Source of the DNA: Anaeramoeba ignava
Lineage: Eukaryota; Metamonada; Anaeramoebidae
Direction: 5' to 3'
Length of the DNA: 64,000 bases
Assembly (NCBI GenBank): GCA_028826165.1
Contig: JAPDFW010000083.1
Coordinates: 285,659-349,658, forward strand
A model generated the notes under the pieces. The model saw nothing but the letters and a program-made list of their open reading frames with translations. It did not search any database and was not told the DNA's origin. Positions within the stretch are counted from its first letter, which is position 1, and each line of letters begins with the position of its first letter. Position numbers and translations under genes: made by a program. This document shows, piece after piece, positions 1-10,661 of the stretch.

Positions 1-1454
1 GGGCGTTTGATTTTTGCCAGTTCATCAAGTTTCTTGAATTTTTCATCAATGATTTTGTCATTTTTTTGGATTTCGGTTGAGTTTTCGTATTTTTCTCTGA
101 CAAGCTCTTCAGAAAGTTTTCTTAGATTTGCCACTCCAGTATTAATAACGGTTTCATTTTCCTTTTCGAAACGGTCGAGAAGTCTGAGATGGAGATTAGC
201 AGCTGAAACGGAGGATATTTCCTCTCTGAATTCAAGATACTTTTGCTTATCTGCAGAATACTCGATGAGTTTGTCAAAACGGGATCTGTGCTGAATAGCA
301 AGATTTGCGAGCTTGAGTTGGCGATTCAATTCCGCATGAAGAGCGACTTTTCGTTCCTGTTCGCACTCCTCCAAATGCAGCATGTCCTTCTCGATATCCC
401 GCAAAGAGCATCCGATTTCGGGTTTGAATTCGGGCCGTTTGTGATGCGCAAGTCGCATTGCCAGGTTGTTGAAATTGGACTCAAGATCCAGTTGGTTCGC
501 AATCAATGTGTTTTTATCATTTGCTTTGTATTCGTAAAACTGTTCCAAACGATGCTTAGCACCCGCCATTGTGTTATCGATTGTTCTGTCTTCGAGGATT
601 TTCTCAACTTTCTTAACGGTTTCTTTGAAGTTTTTTGCTGTCTTATTGTATTCAGCCTTGAGCCTGTCGTTTTCCTTTGTCATCACAATTAATTTCTTAA
701 TTCTTCTAGCTGCCAAATCAAGTTTTCTTTGTTCCGCAATTCCGTAGTAATATTCACTGACATAAACAACCATTGAGTTCTCATCAAGTTTTCTAATCTC
801 ATCAGGCGTGATGTATTTTTCCAGGCCAAAGTACTTCTCGGCTGCGTCTTGAGCAATCTGTAGGGTTTTGATAGGATCACCCGAATTCAAACTGTCGAAA
901 TCAATTAATTTTGGACGATGTTTGTGGATAATTGCGCACAAAGCTAATCCGTCCGCAAAACTCTTCTTGAAGTCAGTGATTTCGACTCCCTTGTAATTGT
1001 GGGTCTTGTTTTTGCACCACATCAATAACGCATCTTTTGCATTCAATGAATCACCTCCACTTTCATCATCGATTTTCATAAATTTCATCATGATTCCCCA
1101 AGTCAAAGCTAATGCTGCCTTTTGATCGCCTTTTTCTAATTGTTCTGCTGATGGTTTCACTTTCATATCAACTCCTTTACTCCATGCAAATTTCAATGCG
1201 TTGTTTAAATTGTCAATTCGATGGACTGACATTTTTGGTCTTTGATTGTATTTTCCTTCAAATTTCGATTCGCTTAAAACTTCAATTAAACTCAATAAAA
1301 CAATCCCATCTTTGTAATCATCTACTATATCATTTACTTGGATTTCTGGTCTTGTTCTTAATAATTTTTGTTTAACCCATCTTGAGAAAATTTTTCTTTG
1401 TAATCTAACCCATTCTTGACTTTTTGGTCCAGTAGTTCTTCCAGTTCTTGACAT
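1..1454 (-). CDS. alpha-actinin-like actin-crosslinking protein, 5' part (cut by window edge)
   Basis: Open without a stop from the ATG at 1454 to the window edge (about 484 residues); the stop lies outside. Two tandem calponin-homology domains are readable. CH1 is about residues 14-120, starting around QEWVRLQRKIFSRWVK. CH2 is about residues 130-240, with ALLMWCKNKTHNYKGVEI and DGLALCAIIHKHRPKLIDF. After CH2 comes GIAEQRKLDLAARRIKKL, which looks like the start of the spectrin-repeat rod seen in alpha-actinins, and then a long charged helical stretch. Tandem CH domains form an actin-binding module, so an F-actin crosslinker in the cortex is the likely role. No intron is needed in the visible part. 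Base composition is less AT-biased than its surroundings, as expected for a conserved gene. Alternative: another tandem-CH rod protein such as a fimbrin or spectrin relative. The CH2-to-rod join favours alpha-actinin. Confidence 0.88.
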   Translation of the reverse strand, partial: MSRTGRTTGPKSQEWVRLQRKIFSRWVKQKLLRTRPEIQVNDIVDDYKDGIVLLSLIEVLSESKFEGKYNQRPKMSVHRIDNLNNALKFAWSKGVDMKVKPSAEQLEKGDQKAALALTWGIMMKFMKIDDESGGDSLNAKDALLMWCKNKTHNYKGVEITDFKKSFADGLALCAIIHKHRPKLIDFDSLNSGDPIKTLQIAQDAAEKYFGLEKYITPDEIRKLDENSMVVYVSEYYYGIAEQRKLDLAARRIKKLIVMTKENDRLKAEYNKTAKNFKETVKKVEKILEDRTIDNTMAGAKHRLEQFYEYKANDKNTLIANQLDLESNFNNLAMRLAHHKRPEFKPEIGCSLRDIEKDMLHLEECEQERKVALHAELNRQLKLANLAIQHRSRFDKLIEYSADKQKYLEFREEISSVSAANLHLRLLDRFEKENETVINTGVANLRKLSEELVREKYENSTEIQKNDKIIDEKFKKLDELAKIKR

Positions 1455-1495
1455 TATTAAATTAAATTAAAATTTAAAATTAAATTTTTAAATTG

Positions 1496-1512
1496 GAAAA
1501 AAATGAAAAAAA
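1496..1512 (-). promoter_or_regulatory. T-rich TCATTTTTTT element upstream of the alpha-actinin-like gene
   Basis: Read on the minus strand, a TTTTTTTCATTTTTTTCC tract sits about 45-55 bases before the ATG at 1454. The same T-run/CAT/T-run element precedes most other starts in this window, so I treat it as a candidate core-promoter or initiator element. Nearby at about 1534-1548 is the perfect palindrome GCAAAAATTTTTGC, of unknown role. Confidence 0.4.
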
Positions 1513-1677
1513 TTTATTTTAAAAAAAAAAAAAGCAAAAATTTTTGCCTTCTTTTTAAATTTTATTTACAAAATAATTAGTAAAATTAAAATAAAAATTA
1601 ATCAGTTTTTTTTAAATTACATTTTCTTTTTATTATTTTTTCTTTTCTTTTTTTTAAAAAAAATAAAATAATTCTTT

Positions 1678-2950
1678 TCAATTATTTTCTTTTGTTTTTT
1701 TATGTAAATTTGTTTTCTTTTTATTATTCTGTTTTAATTCTTCATTTTCTTGATTTTGAAAAACATGAATTGGTGAAAAACTACTTGTAAAAACTGGTGA
1801 ATGTAAAGGAACATGATTTGTGACATTATTAACTAAAGTGTTTGAAAATTGATTTTGAGTTATTGGAACAACTTTATCAAAAGATGGATTGCAATATGAA
1901 AGCATTTGTCTACATTTTTTTAATTCTTCTTCTTGTGTTTTTCTTAATTCTCTTTCATTTTTTAATTCTGTGATTAAATGTTTAATTAAATCTATTAATT
2001 CTGAAAGTTGTGTTTTCATTTTTTCGTTTTCTTCTAATGATTTTTTGATTTTTTCTCTTCTATTTCTTTGGTTAATACGATTTCTTTTTCGTTTTTCTTC
2101 TTGTTCGTCACTTTTTTTTATAAATGAATTTTATAAATGAATTTTAATTTTATTTTTAATTTTAGTTTTATAAATGAATTTTAATTATTTTTAATTTTAA
2201 TTTTATAAATGAATTTTATTTTATAAATGAATTTTATTTTTATAAATGAATTTTATTTTTATAAATGAATTTTATTTTTATAAATGAATTTAATTTTATA
2301 AATGAATTTTAATTTTATAAATGAATTTTAATTTTATAAATGAATTTTAATTTTATAAATGAATTTTAATTTTATAAATGAATTTTAATTTTATAAATGA
2401 ATTTAAATTTTATAAATGAATTTATTTTTATAAATGAATTTTAATTTTTATAAATGAATTTAATTTTATAAATGAATTTAAATTTTGTTTACTTGATAAT
2501 TTCTTTTTTTCGAATCTTTCGATTTATTTTCTCTTTATTTGAATTTATTTTTTCATTATTTGATATTATTGGATGAATTGTTGGTGTTGTTGGTAAATGA
2601 AGAATTTTTTGTTGAATAAATAAATTTCATTTTGAAGTTAAGAAAATGAAGAATTTGGTAAAGAAGATCTGAATATTAAACAAAATATTCAAAAAAAAAT
2701 TAAAAATTAAAATTAAAAATTAAAATTTAAAAATTTTCTAATTAAACAAACATGAAAAAAGTTTCTATATTCATTTGATTTTATAAAAAATATAAAAAAG
2801 ATAAAATAAAAATAAGTTTTTCTTTTTTTTTTTTTTTTAAATTTTTAAATTTATTTTACGTTGAGTTGAATCAAAATGTGGTTTAAATTCTTGATCTGTT
2901 GGTGAATTTGGAAATGAAAAAGAGAAATCATTATCATCAAGAGGAATCAT
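1678..2950 (-). CDS. bZIP transcription factor (split gene; 5' exon joins not fully resolved)
   Basis: The last exon (2110-1678) encodes KRKRNRINQRNRREKIKK followed by heptad-like leucines. The basic region has the bZIP signature N-x7-R, and the C-terminus is N/Q/K-rich. The upstream exon ends at 2493. Splicing GT at 2492 to AG at 2111 keeps the frame (…KKEIIN-DEQEEKRKR…), and the 382-nt intron is a tandem repeat. A probable first exon, MIPLDDNDFSFSFPNSPTDQ onward, starts at 2950 and ends at 2860 before a GTAAAA donor; a TCATTTT promoter tract lies just beyond it. The middle exon (2668-2493) joins exon 1 only with a frame conflict, so a base error, a missed exon or a damaged gene is possible. 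A nuclear DNA-binding factor is expected from the family; target genes cannot be inferred. Confidence 0.7.
2111..2492 (-). repeat. intron made of ~17-19 bp tandem repeats
   Basis: The bZIP intron consists almost wholly of TTTTATAAATGAATTTTAA-type units, with about 18 copies and slight length variation. Only the donor and acceptor ends are unique sequence. The TATAAATGAATTTTA unit also recurs in introns of the purine permease gene near 42570-43080 and in the BAG6-like gene near 44510-44660. Confidence 0.75.
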
Positions 2951-3129
2951 TTATGAGTAATTTATATTTTTAAACTTAAAAAAAAAAGAAAAAAAAAATG
3001 AAAAAAAAAATGAAAAAAAAAATAAATTAAAATTAAATTTTTTTATTTATTTTTTTTTATTTAAAGTTGTTATTATTAAAAAAATAAGAAAATCTTTTAA
3101 AAAAGAGTTAATTGTCATAAATTATTAAT

Positions 3130-4310
3130 AAATGAGTAATTAAAAAAAAAAAGCAAAAAATAAATTCTTCTTTATTCTTTATTCTTTTAATTTATCTAAT
3201 TATTTTATTTATTCAAATCTAATTAAAAATTGAAATAAAATATAATTAAATTTATTCCTTTTTTAAATTTTTAAATTTATTTTAAATAATTAATTATAAT
3301 TAAAAATAAATTCAAAATTAAATTATTTTTAAATTTTCTAATTATTTTATTTATTCAAATTTAATTAAAAATTGAAATAAAATATAATTAAATTTATTCC
3401 ACTTTTTTCCAAAACACCAAAAAATTTATTTTAATAATTAATTATAATTAAAAATAAATTAAAATTAAATTTTTATTTATAATTTATTCTAATTATTTTA
3501 TTTATTCAAATCAAATTAAAAATTGAAATAAAATTTAATTAAATTTATTCTACTTTTTTTTAATTTCGGCAAATCCAAATTTATTTAAATAATTAATTAT
3601 AATTAAAAATAAATTCTTCTTTATTCTTTATTATTTATAATTTTTCTAATTATTTTATTTATTCAAATTAAATTAAAAATTGAAATAAAATTTAATTAAA
3701 TTTATTCCACTTTTTTTTTTTAATTTCAAAAAACAAATCCAAATTTATTTAAATAATTAATTATAATTAAAAATAAATTCTTCTTTATTCTTTATTATTT
3801 ATAAGTTATTCTAATTATTTTATTTATTCAAATCAAATTAAAAATTGAAATAAAATATAATTAAATTTATTCCACTTTTTTTTTAATTTCAAAACACAAA
3901 TCCAAATTTATTTTAATAATTAATTATAATTAAAAATAAATTCTTCTTTATTCTTTATTCTTTATAAGTTATTCTAATTATTTTATTTATTTAAATTAAA
4001 TTAAAAATTGAAATAAAATATAATTAAATTTATTCCACTTTTTTTTTAATTTCAAAACACAAATCCAAATTTATTTTAATAATTAATTATAATTAAAAAT
4101 TAAATTTAAAATTAAATTCAAAATTAAATTATTTTAAATTTTTCTAATTATTTTATTTATTCAAATTTAATTAAAAATTGAAATAAAATATAATTAAATT
4201 TATTCCACTTTTTTTTTAATTTCAAAACACAAATCCAAATTTATTTTAATAATTAATTATAATTAAAATTAAATTTAAAATTAAATTATTTTAAATTTTT
4301 TTAATTATTT
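3130..4310. repeat. ~150-170 bp satellite, about seven copies
   Basis: The block TAATTATTTTATTTATTCAA begins near 3199, 3341, 3491, 3648, 3813, 3975 and 4144, giving spacings of 142-169 bp. Each unit also carries GAAATAAAATATAATTAAATTTATTCCACTT-like sequence, a poly-T run, CAAATCCAAATTTATTT, and the inverted AATTAATTATAATTA. Units differ mainly by indels. There is no coding potential. The array sits between the bZIP gene and the 3' end of the receptor gene. Confidence 0.8.
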
Positions 4311-4439
4311 TTTATTCTTCTTTTTGAATTTGAATTGAAAATCCAAAAAGAAAAATTAAAAGAAAAAATCAAAAAGATTTTCTTTTTGATTTTTGAATGA
4401 TTTTTATTCTTTTCTTTTTTGAAATGAATTGAAAAAGAA

Positions 4440-7400
4440 TTAGATATCATCTGAAAGTTCAATTTCTTGATTTTGATTTTGATTTTGATTTTGATTTCTT
4501 TTTTTGGATTTGCTTTTGATCCACATTATAATTATAATGATAATAGCAACTCCAACAATAGGAACAATTACTGCTGGAATAATTACTTTTGTATTAGATG
4601 AACTTTCAGTTGCTTCTTGTGTTGGTGCTGCAATAGTTGTAATTGAAGTTGTTAAATTTGCTCCTGAATATTCATTCGATTCACATTTCCAATCACCAGA
4701 TGCAAATATTGTAATTTCATAATTTTCTCCTCCAATTAAATTGAAAATTGAAATTTGATTCATTAATTTGGAAACACAAATTGATCCTGAACCATAAGAT
4801 AATGAATATCCACTTAATCCTTTTGATAATTCTAATGGATTCCATTCACATTCAAATCCACAAATTATTGGATTACAATTAAATCCAGTTATATTTCCTA
4901 ATTTAGGTTTAATTGAAATTGTTTCACTTGGATATCCTAAATTTTGAGTTTCACAAATTAAATCAATACATCCTTCAACAGAAACTTGATATTCAAAATT
5001 TCCATCTAATTCATTAATTGTTCCAATCATTTCATTTCCATTTGGAATTAATGTTGTGAAATTTATCCAAGTCATTCTTCCATCAATAGAAACTAAATAA
5101 GATTTTGCTTCAGATAATTTTGAAAAAATAATTTCAATTTCTTCAACTTTGGAATTTGATTGAATAATTGAAGGAGCAGATAATTTATTAGTTTCAATTT
5201 CAATTATTGAAGATAATCCTGAATAATCATTTGGATCACAATTTGTATCAGCAGATGCAAATATTGTAATTTCATATTTTTTACCTCCAATTAAATTTGA
5301 AATTGAATAATTAGTTGATGATTTATCTAAACAAATTGATTCTGAACCATAAGATAATGAATATCCATTTAATCCTGTTGATAATTCTAATGAATTCCAT
5401 TCACATTCAAATCCACAAATTATTGGATTACAATTAAATCCAGTTATATTTCCTAATTTAGGTTTAATTAAAATTGATTCACTTGGATATCCTAAATATT
5501 CAAATGTACAACTTGAATCACTACATCCTCTAATTGAAACTTCATATTCAACATTTCCAGATAATTGATTAATTGTTCCAGTCACTTCATTTCCACTTGA
5601 AATTAATGATGAAAAACTTATCCAATTTTGTTGATTATCAATAGAAACTAAATAAGATTTTGCTTCAGATAATTTTGAAAAAATCATTTCAATTTCCTCA
5701 ACTTTGGAATTTGATTGAATAATTGAAGGAGCAGATAATTTATCAGTTTCAATTTCAATTATTGAAGATAATCCTGAATAATCATTTGGATCACAATTTG
5801 GATCAGCAGATGCAAATATTGTAATTTCATAATTTTCTCCTCCAATTAAATTTGAAATTGAATAATTAGTTGATGATTTATCTAAACAAATTGATTCTGA
5901 ACCATAAGATAATGAATATCCATTTAATCCTGTTGATAATTCTAATGAATTCCATTCACATTCAAATCCACAAATTATTGGATTACAATTAAATCCAGTT
6001 ATATTTCCTAATTTGGGTTTAATTGAAATTGATTCACTTGGATATCCTAAATTTTGAGTTTGGCAAATTAAATCAGTACATCCTCTAACTGAAACTTCAT
6101 ATTCAACATTTCCATCTAATTCATTAATTGTTCCAATCATTTCACTTTCATTTGAAATTAATGATGAAAAACTTATCCAATTTTGTTGATTATCAATAGA
6201 AACTAAATAAGATTTTGCTGCAGATAATTTTGAAAAAATCATTTCAATTTCTTCAACTTTGGAATTTGATTGAATAATTGAAGGAGCAGATAATTTTTCA
6301 GTTGTAATTTCAAATGTAACATTTAAACCTGAATAATCATTTGGTTTACAATTTGGATCAGCAGATGCAAATATTGTAATTTCATAATTTTCTCCTCCAG
6401 TTAAATTTGAAATTGAAAAATTAGTTGATGATTTATCTAAACAAATTGATTGAGTTTGATCAATAGATTTTAATTGTTGATTAGTTAATAAAAGATTGAT
6501 TATAATAGCAAATGCCTGTATTCCTGGTGAATCTATTGAATCCCAACTACATTCAAATCCACAACTTTTTGCTGAAACATTTAATCCAGTTATATTTGAT
6601 AATTGAGCTTTAATTGGAATTGATTCACTTGAATATCCTAAATATTCAAATGTACAACTTGAATCACTACATCCTCTAATTGAAACTTCATATTCAACAT
6701 TTCCAGATATATTATTAATTAATCCAGTTATTTCTTCTCCATTTGGAATTAATGATGAGAAATTAATCCAAGTTTGTTGATTATCAATAGAAACTAAATA
6801 AGATTTTGCTTGAATTAAATTTGTGAAAATCAATTCAATTTCATCAGGTTTTGAATTTGATTGAATAATTGAAGGAGAAGGTATTTTTTGAGTTGTAATT
6901 GAAGTTGATGAATTTAAACCTGAATAATTACTTGATTTACAATTTGGATCAGCAGAAGCAGATACAAAATATCATAATTTGCACCTCCAAGTAATTCTGT
7001 AAGTGATAAAGTTGTTGATGATTTATTCAAACAAGTTAAATTTTGATTAAACCAAAATGAAATTGCTTGTAATCCTTCTGATAATTCTAATGAATTCCAT
7101 TCACAATCAAATCCACAAATTGATGAATTACAATTTAATCCAGTTATATTTCCTAATTGAGCTTTAATTGAAATTGTTTGACTTGAATCACCTAAATATT
7201 GAGGTTGACAACTTGAATCAGTACATCCTCTAACTGCAACTCCATATTCAACATTTCCATCTAATTGATTAATTGTTCCAATCATTTCATTTCCATTTGG
7301 AATTAATGATGAAAAATTTATCCAAGATAAATGATCATCTATTGTAACTAAATAAGCTTTTGCTTGAGAAACTTGAGAAAAAGTAATTTGAATTAATTCA

Positions 7401-9392
7401 ATTCCAGAATATGAACTTATAATATTTGGATGAGGAATATCTGCAATTCTAATTTGAAAAGAAGAAATAACACCACAACCACCATTTGAAGCACAAGCTG
7501 AAACATTAATTTGATAATATTGATTTGGAAGATTAACTGAAAAATTGAAAGATAAATCAGAAACATTAAAATGATTGAAAATCAAGAAGTGAACCTGATT
7601 GAGAAGTAAGATTATAATAAGAAGGAGCAATAGAACTATCAGGAGGAAGCCAAGAACAATGAACATCTAAAACATCTGAAACTAAACATTGAAGATCAAA
7701 AACTGGACCAAATCCAACTTGAACTTTTCCATAAGCTAACTCTCCTTCATCATCTCCGATACATTCATATGTTCTACAAGGTACCACATAGATAGTGTAA
7801 ATTTCTCCACAAGTTAAATCAGAAAGACCCACAGAATAAGCTGATTCAGGCACATCTATGCATCCGTCAACAGACTTATCTATTCCCCAACAAAAAATGT
7901 AATGATCAAGATTAGGAATACCTGCAATAATTTGAACATCAGGAGGATCCCAAAAAGTATTAATTCTATCAGAAAGTCCAGTTAATGTCAAATTTTTCAC
8001 AGCATCAATCATTGTTTTTAAAGTAGTTGTTGTTGTTGGATTTCCACATTGTCCTGTTGTTACATTACAAGCTTTGATTTGAATTGAATATTCTTCATTC
8101 CCATAAATTTGGTAATAATCTTGAGAAGTAAATTCTTCATAAAACACATTTACTGATGAATCAAAACTAGGATTTGGAATGATTGTCCAACCATATCCAT
8201 AATCAATTTGGAATTGAAGAGTAACATCATTTTCAGGTTGAGTCCAATAACATTCAAATTTGGAATACAAAGAAGTACAATTTACCAAATCAATTCCAGG
8301 ACCAGTTAAAATAGATTGTTCCAAGATGTAAACGCCACGAGGTGAAAAAGATTTGATTACAATAGACCAGTTTCCTGACATAGCAACTGTAGAACCAAAA
8401 CTATAAGCGAAAGAAGAAGGCTTCATCACAGGTTGTTCAACCCAATTACCTGATTGATAAATGTAAACATAGACACTCGAAGCACCCGAGTTACCAACAA
8501 GAACTTCATTTCCATCTTCGCTGATAGAGACAGTCATCCCAAATGTCGTACTGATTGTATCAGAAAGTGACTTATCTAGATCATAAGTTGATCCATTTTT
8601 TCTGTAGATGAAAGCTGCATTAGAGTAGTATGTTCCAACAACAAAAACACTTCCATCATCACAAATTGAAAGAGCATAACTAAATCCTTTCGGTCCTGTT
8701 AGATTTTGTATTTTATTCCATTGTCCGCTATCATATGAATAAACAAAAGTAGTATTGTCATATCCATCTCCAACAAGAAGAATTTCTCCATTTTCTGAAA
8801 TTGCAAGAGGAAAGCCATAGGACACAAAAGACATTGTTTTTGTTAGAACTTTTGTTGAACTCCAAGTTCCAGATGCATATTCGAAAATCTCAACTTGATT
8901 CTTCATACTTCCAACAGCAATTCTGTTTCCATCTCCTGATAAAGCAACACCTATCCCAAAATAAGAATATGCATCCCCTGCTAATACATCCCTCTGAACA
9001 TATTCACTACCTGACCAACTGTAAATGAAAACCTCGCTCGTGCTATGTGAACTAATTGCCAAAACACTTGAATCTGCTGAAAAGTCGACATTGAGTCCGA
9101 ATCGTGAATTTGATGCTCCAGTGATATTTTGTATATATTGCCAATTTGTTCCATCATATTTGAAAATATACACTATCAAACCGTAATCATCTCCTACTGC
9201 AGCTGTATCTTGATTTATTGCCAATCCATCTCCATATCCAGAAGCAGTAGAACTTGGAAATTGATTGAATACCTCTTTCCAAACATAAGTTTCGGCACCT
9301 GATGATTCAAATTTGATTTTGGAACTTTGAATTAATTGAATCAAAAAGAAAAGGAAAATCAAAAGCAAAATAATTGTTCTTTTAATCAACAT
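4440..9392 (-). CDS. large surface receptor: FG-GAP propeller + fibronectin-III-like repeats + TM helix (two frame breaks)
   Basis: I start at the ATG at 9392 (MLIKRTIILLLIFLFFLIQ), a signal-peptide-like helix; the longer upstream start adds a second hydrophobic run in the leader. About residues 30-370 form repeated FG-GAP-like blades (FSADSSVLAISS, LSGDGNRIAVGS, ISEDGNEVLVGN). The rest is Cys-containing fibronectin-III-like domains, then a TM helix (VIIPAVIVPIVGVAIIIIII) and a short KSKSKKRNQNQ cytoplasmic tail ending ELSDDI. This suggests an adhesion or binding receptor at the cell surface. The open frame breaks twice: near 7560-7600, where a 58-nt GT..AG intron could alternatively explain it, and near 6970, where one T appears missing from a TTTT run (YDI/F-VSASADPNC). 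Homology continues across both, so I treat this as one gene, either with sequence errors or recently damaged. Confidence 0.78.
4750..6830 (-). repeat. near-identical ~540 bp coding repeats in the receptor
   Basis: Units starting LSAPSIIQSNSKVEEIE recur with almost the same DNA. The phrases AKSYLVSIDNQQ, LGNITGFNCNPIICGFECEW and GGENYEITIFASAD appear up to four times. Each unit is about 180 residues, equal to a pair of fibronectin-III-like domains. Such similarity implies recent tandem duplication or gene conversion, and also a risk of assembly collapse or mis-joining here. Confidence 0.8.
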
Positions 9393-9456
9393 CTTTTTTT
9401 TATTATTGGAACTTCTACAAAAAAAACAAATTAAAACAATTAAAATAAAATAAATT

Positions 9457-9488
<32 letters not shown>

Positions 9489-10160
9489 ACTTATTAACAA
9501 ACCTTTTTGTTTTTGTTTTACTTTTAAATCAAAAGAAAATCAATTTAGAATTGAATTTTCAAAATGAAAAAAATGTGTTTTATTTAAATTGAGTTTTTTT
9601 TTTAAAAAGATGATCAAATTAAAAAAAAAAATTTTTTTTTTTCAAAACGTGAGTTTTTTTTATTAAATTTTAATTTCATCAAAGTTATTTAATCCCCTCA
9701 AATCAATAAAAAATCATTTTCCAACTCAATAAATTTAAAAATAAAATTTAAACAAGAAAAGAAAAGAAAAAAAAAATTTTATTTTCTTTTCTTTTCTTCT
9801 TTTATTTTAATTTAATTTAATTTAATTTAATTTAATTTATTTTATGATCAAAATTTAATTGAAAAACAAATAAATAAATAAAACAAACAAACAAACAAAC
9901 AAAGAAAGAAAGAACAATTTTTTAAAACTAGAAATATTATTTTCTTTTTTATTTTAGGGGTAAAAAAATAAAAGAAATTCTTTAATTTATTTAAAAAAAA
10001 GATTTATAAATAAATAAATAAAGAAGATCAAAAAAAAACTTTTCTTTTATTAAATTGAAATTCCAAAAAAAAACAATGAAAAGAATTTATTCAATTTATT
10101 TTAATAATTAAAATAAAAATTAAACAAGAAACCATTAAACAATTTAAATTCAATTAAAAT
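9393..10160. other. AT-rich spacer with microsatellites
   Basis: I see no gene here. It contains (GAAA)n at about 9460-9488, (AAAT)/(AAAC)/(GAAA)n at about 9865-9915, poly-A and poly-T tracts, and 5' flanking sequence of the receptor gene. Confidence 0.6.
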
Positions 10161-10602
10161 TCAAATGAAAAAATTGAAGAAACAATGAAAAGAATTTATT
10201 TAAATGAAAATGAAAATGAAAAAGATTTTATTATTGAAAGAAAAGAAAAGAAATATAAATTTCCTAAATTAATATTAATAATGTGAAGTGAATTATATCG
10301 AGGAATGTTTTTATCTGTAACAAATGATAAATCTAATAAAGTTACAGATTATAGTGAATTAAGTAATAAATCATTTCAAATATTTGAATATTGGATTTAT
10401 TCAAATCAAATTAAGATGATATTGAAATTACACAAGAAATAATTAATGAAATTCAAATTGGAATTGATTATTTTCAATTAAATCAAACAAATCCAAAATT
10501 ATTTGATTTATTAATTAATAAATTTAATAATCAAAATCAAAATAACCAAAATCAAAATCAAAATCAAAAAACGAAGAAAAAGAAAAATAAATGTTTAATT
10601 TT
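10160..10602 (+). pseudogene. broken duplicate of the 3' end of the RCC1-BTB gene
   Basis: This stretch matches 12069-12491 almost base for base: KIEETMKRIYLNENENE, then the BTB core, then the C-terminal KKKKNKCLIF. An in-frame TGA replaces AGA within RSELYRGMF, a shift follows IYSNQI, and there is no start or upstream part. It is therefore a tail-only tandem duplicate and a pseudogene. It keeps some readings that the main copy has lost: GTAACAAATGATAAATC here against GTAAAAATGATACATC there, where the frame is broken. Confidence 0.85.
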
Positions 10603-10632
10603 TTAATCAAAATTAAAATTCAAATCCAAAAT

Positions 10633-10656
10633 ATTTTTTTCATTTTTTTTCTTTTT
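10633..10656 (+). promoter_or_regulatory. T-rich CATTTTTTTTC element before the RCC1-BTB start
   Basis: TTTTTTTCATTTTTTTTCTTTTTC lies immediately upstream of the ATG at 10662. It is one of the clearest copies of the element shared by most genes here. Confidence 0.45.
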
Positions 10657-10661
10657 CAAAA

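Noticed and set aside
7560-7660. 250-residue frame starting MFIVLGFLLIVLLLLL as a separate membrane protein
   Set aside because: The hydrophobic start is an out-of-frame reading of the receptor sequence upstream; the remainder continues the same fibronectin-like repeats.
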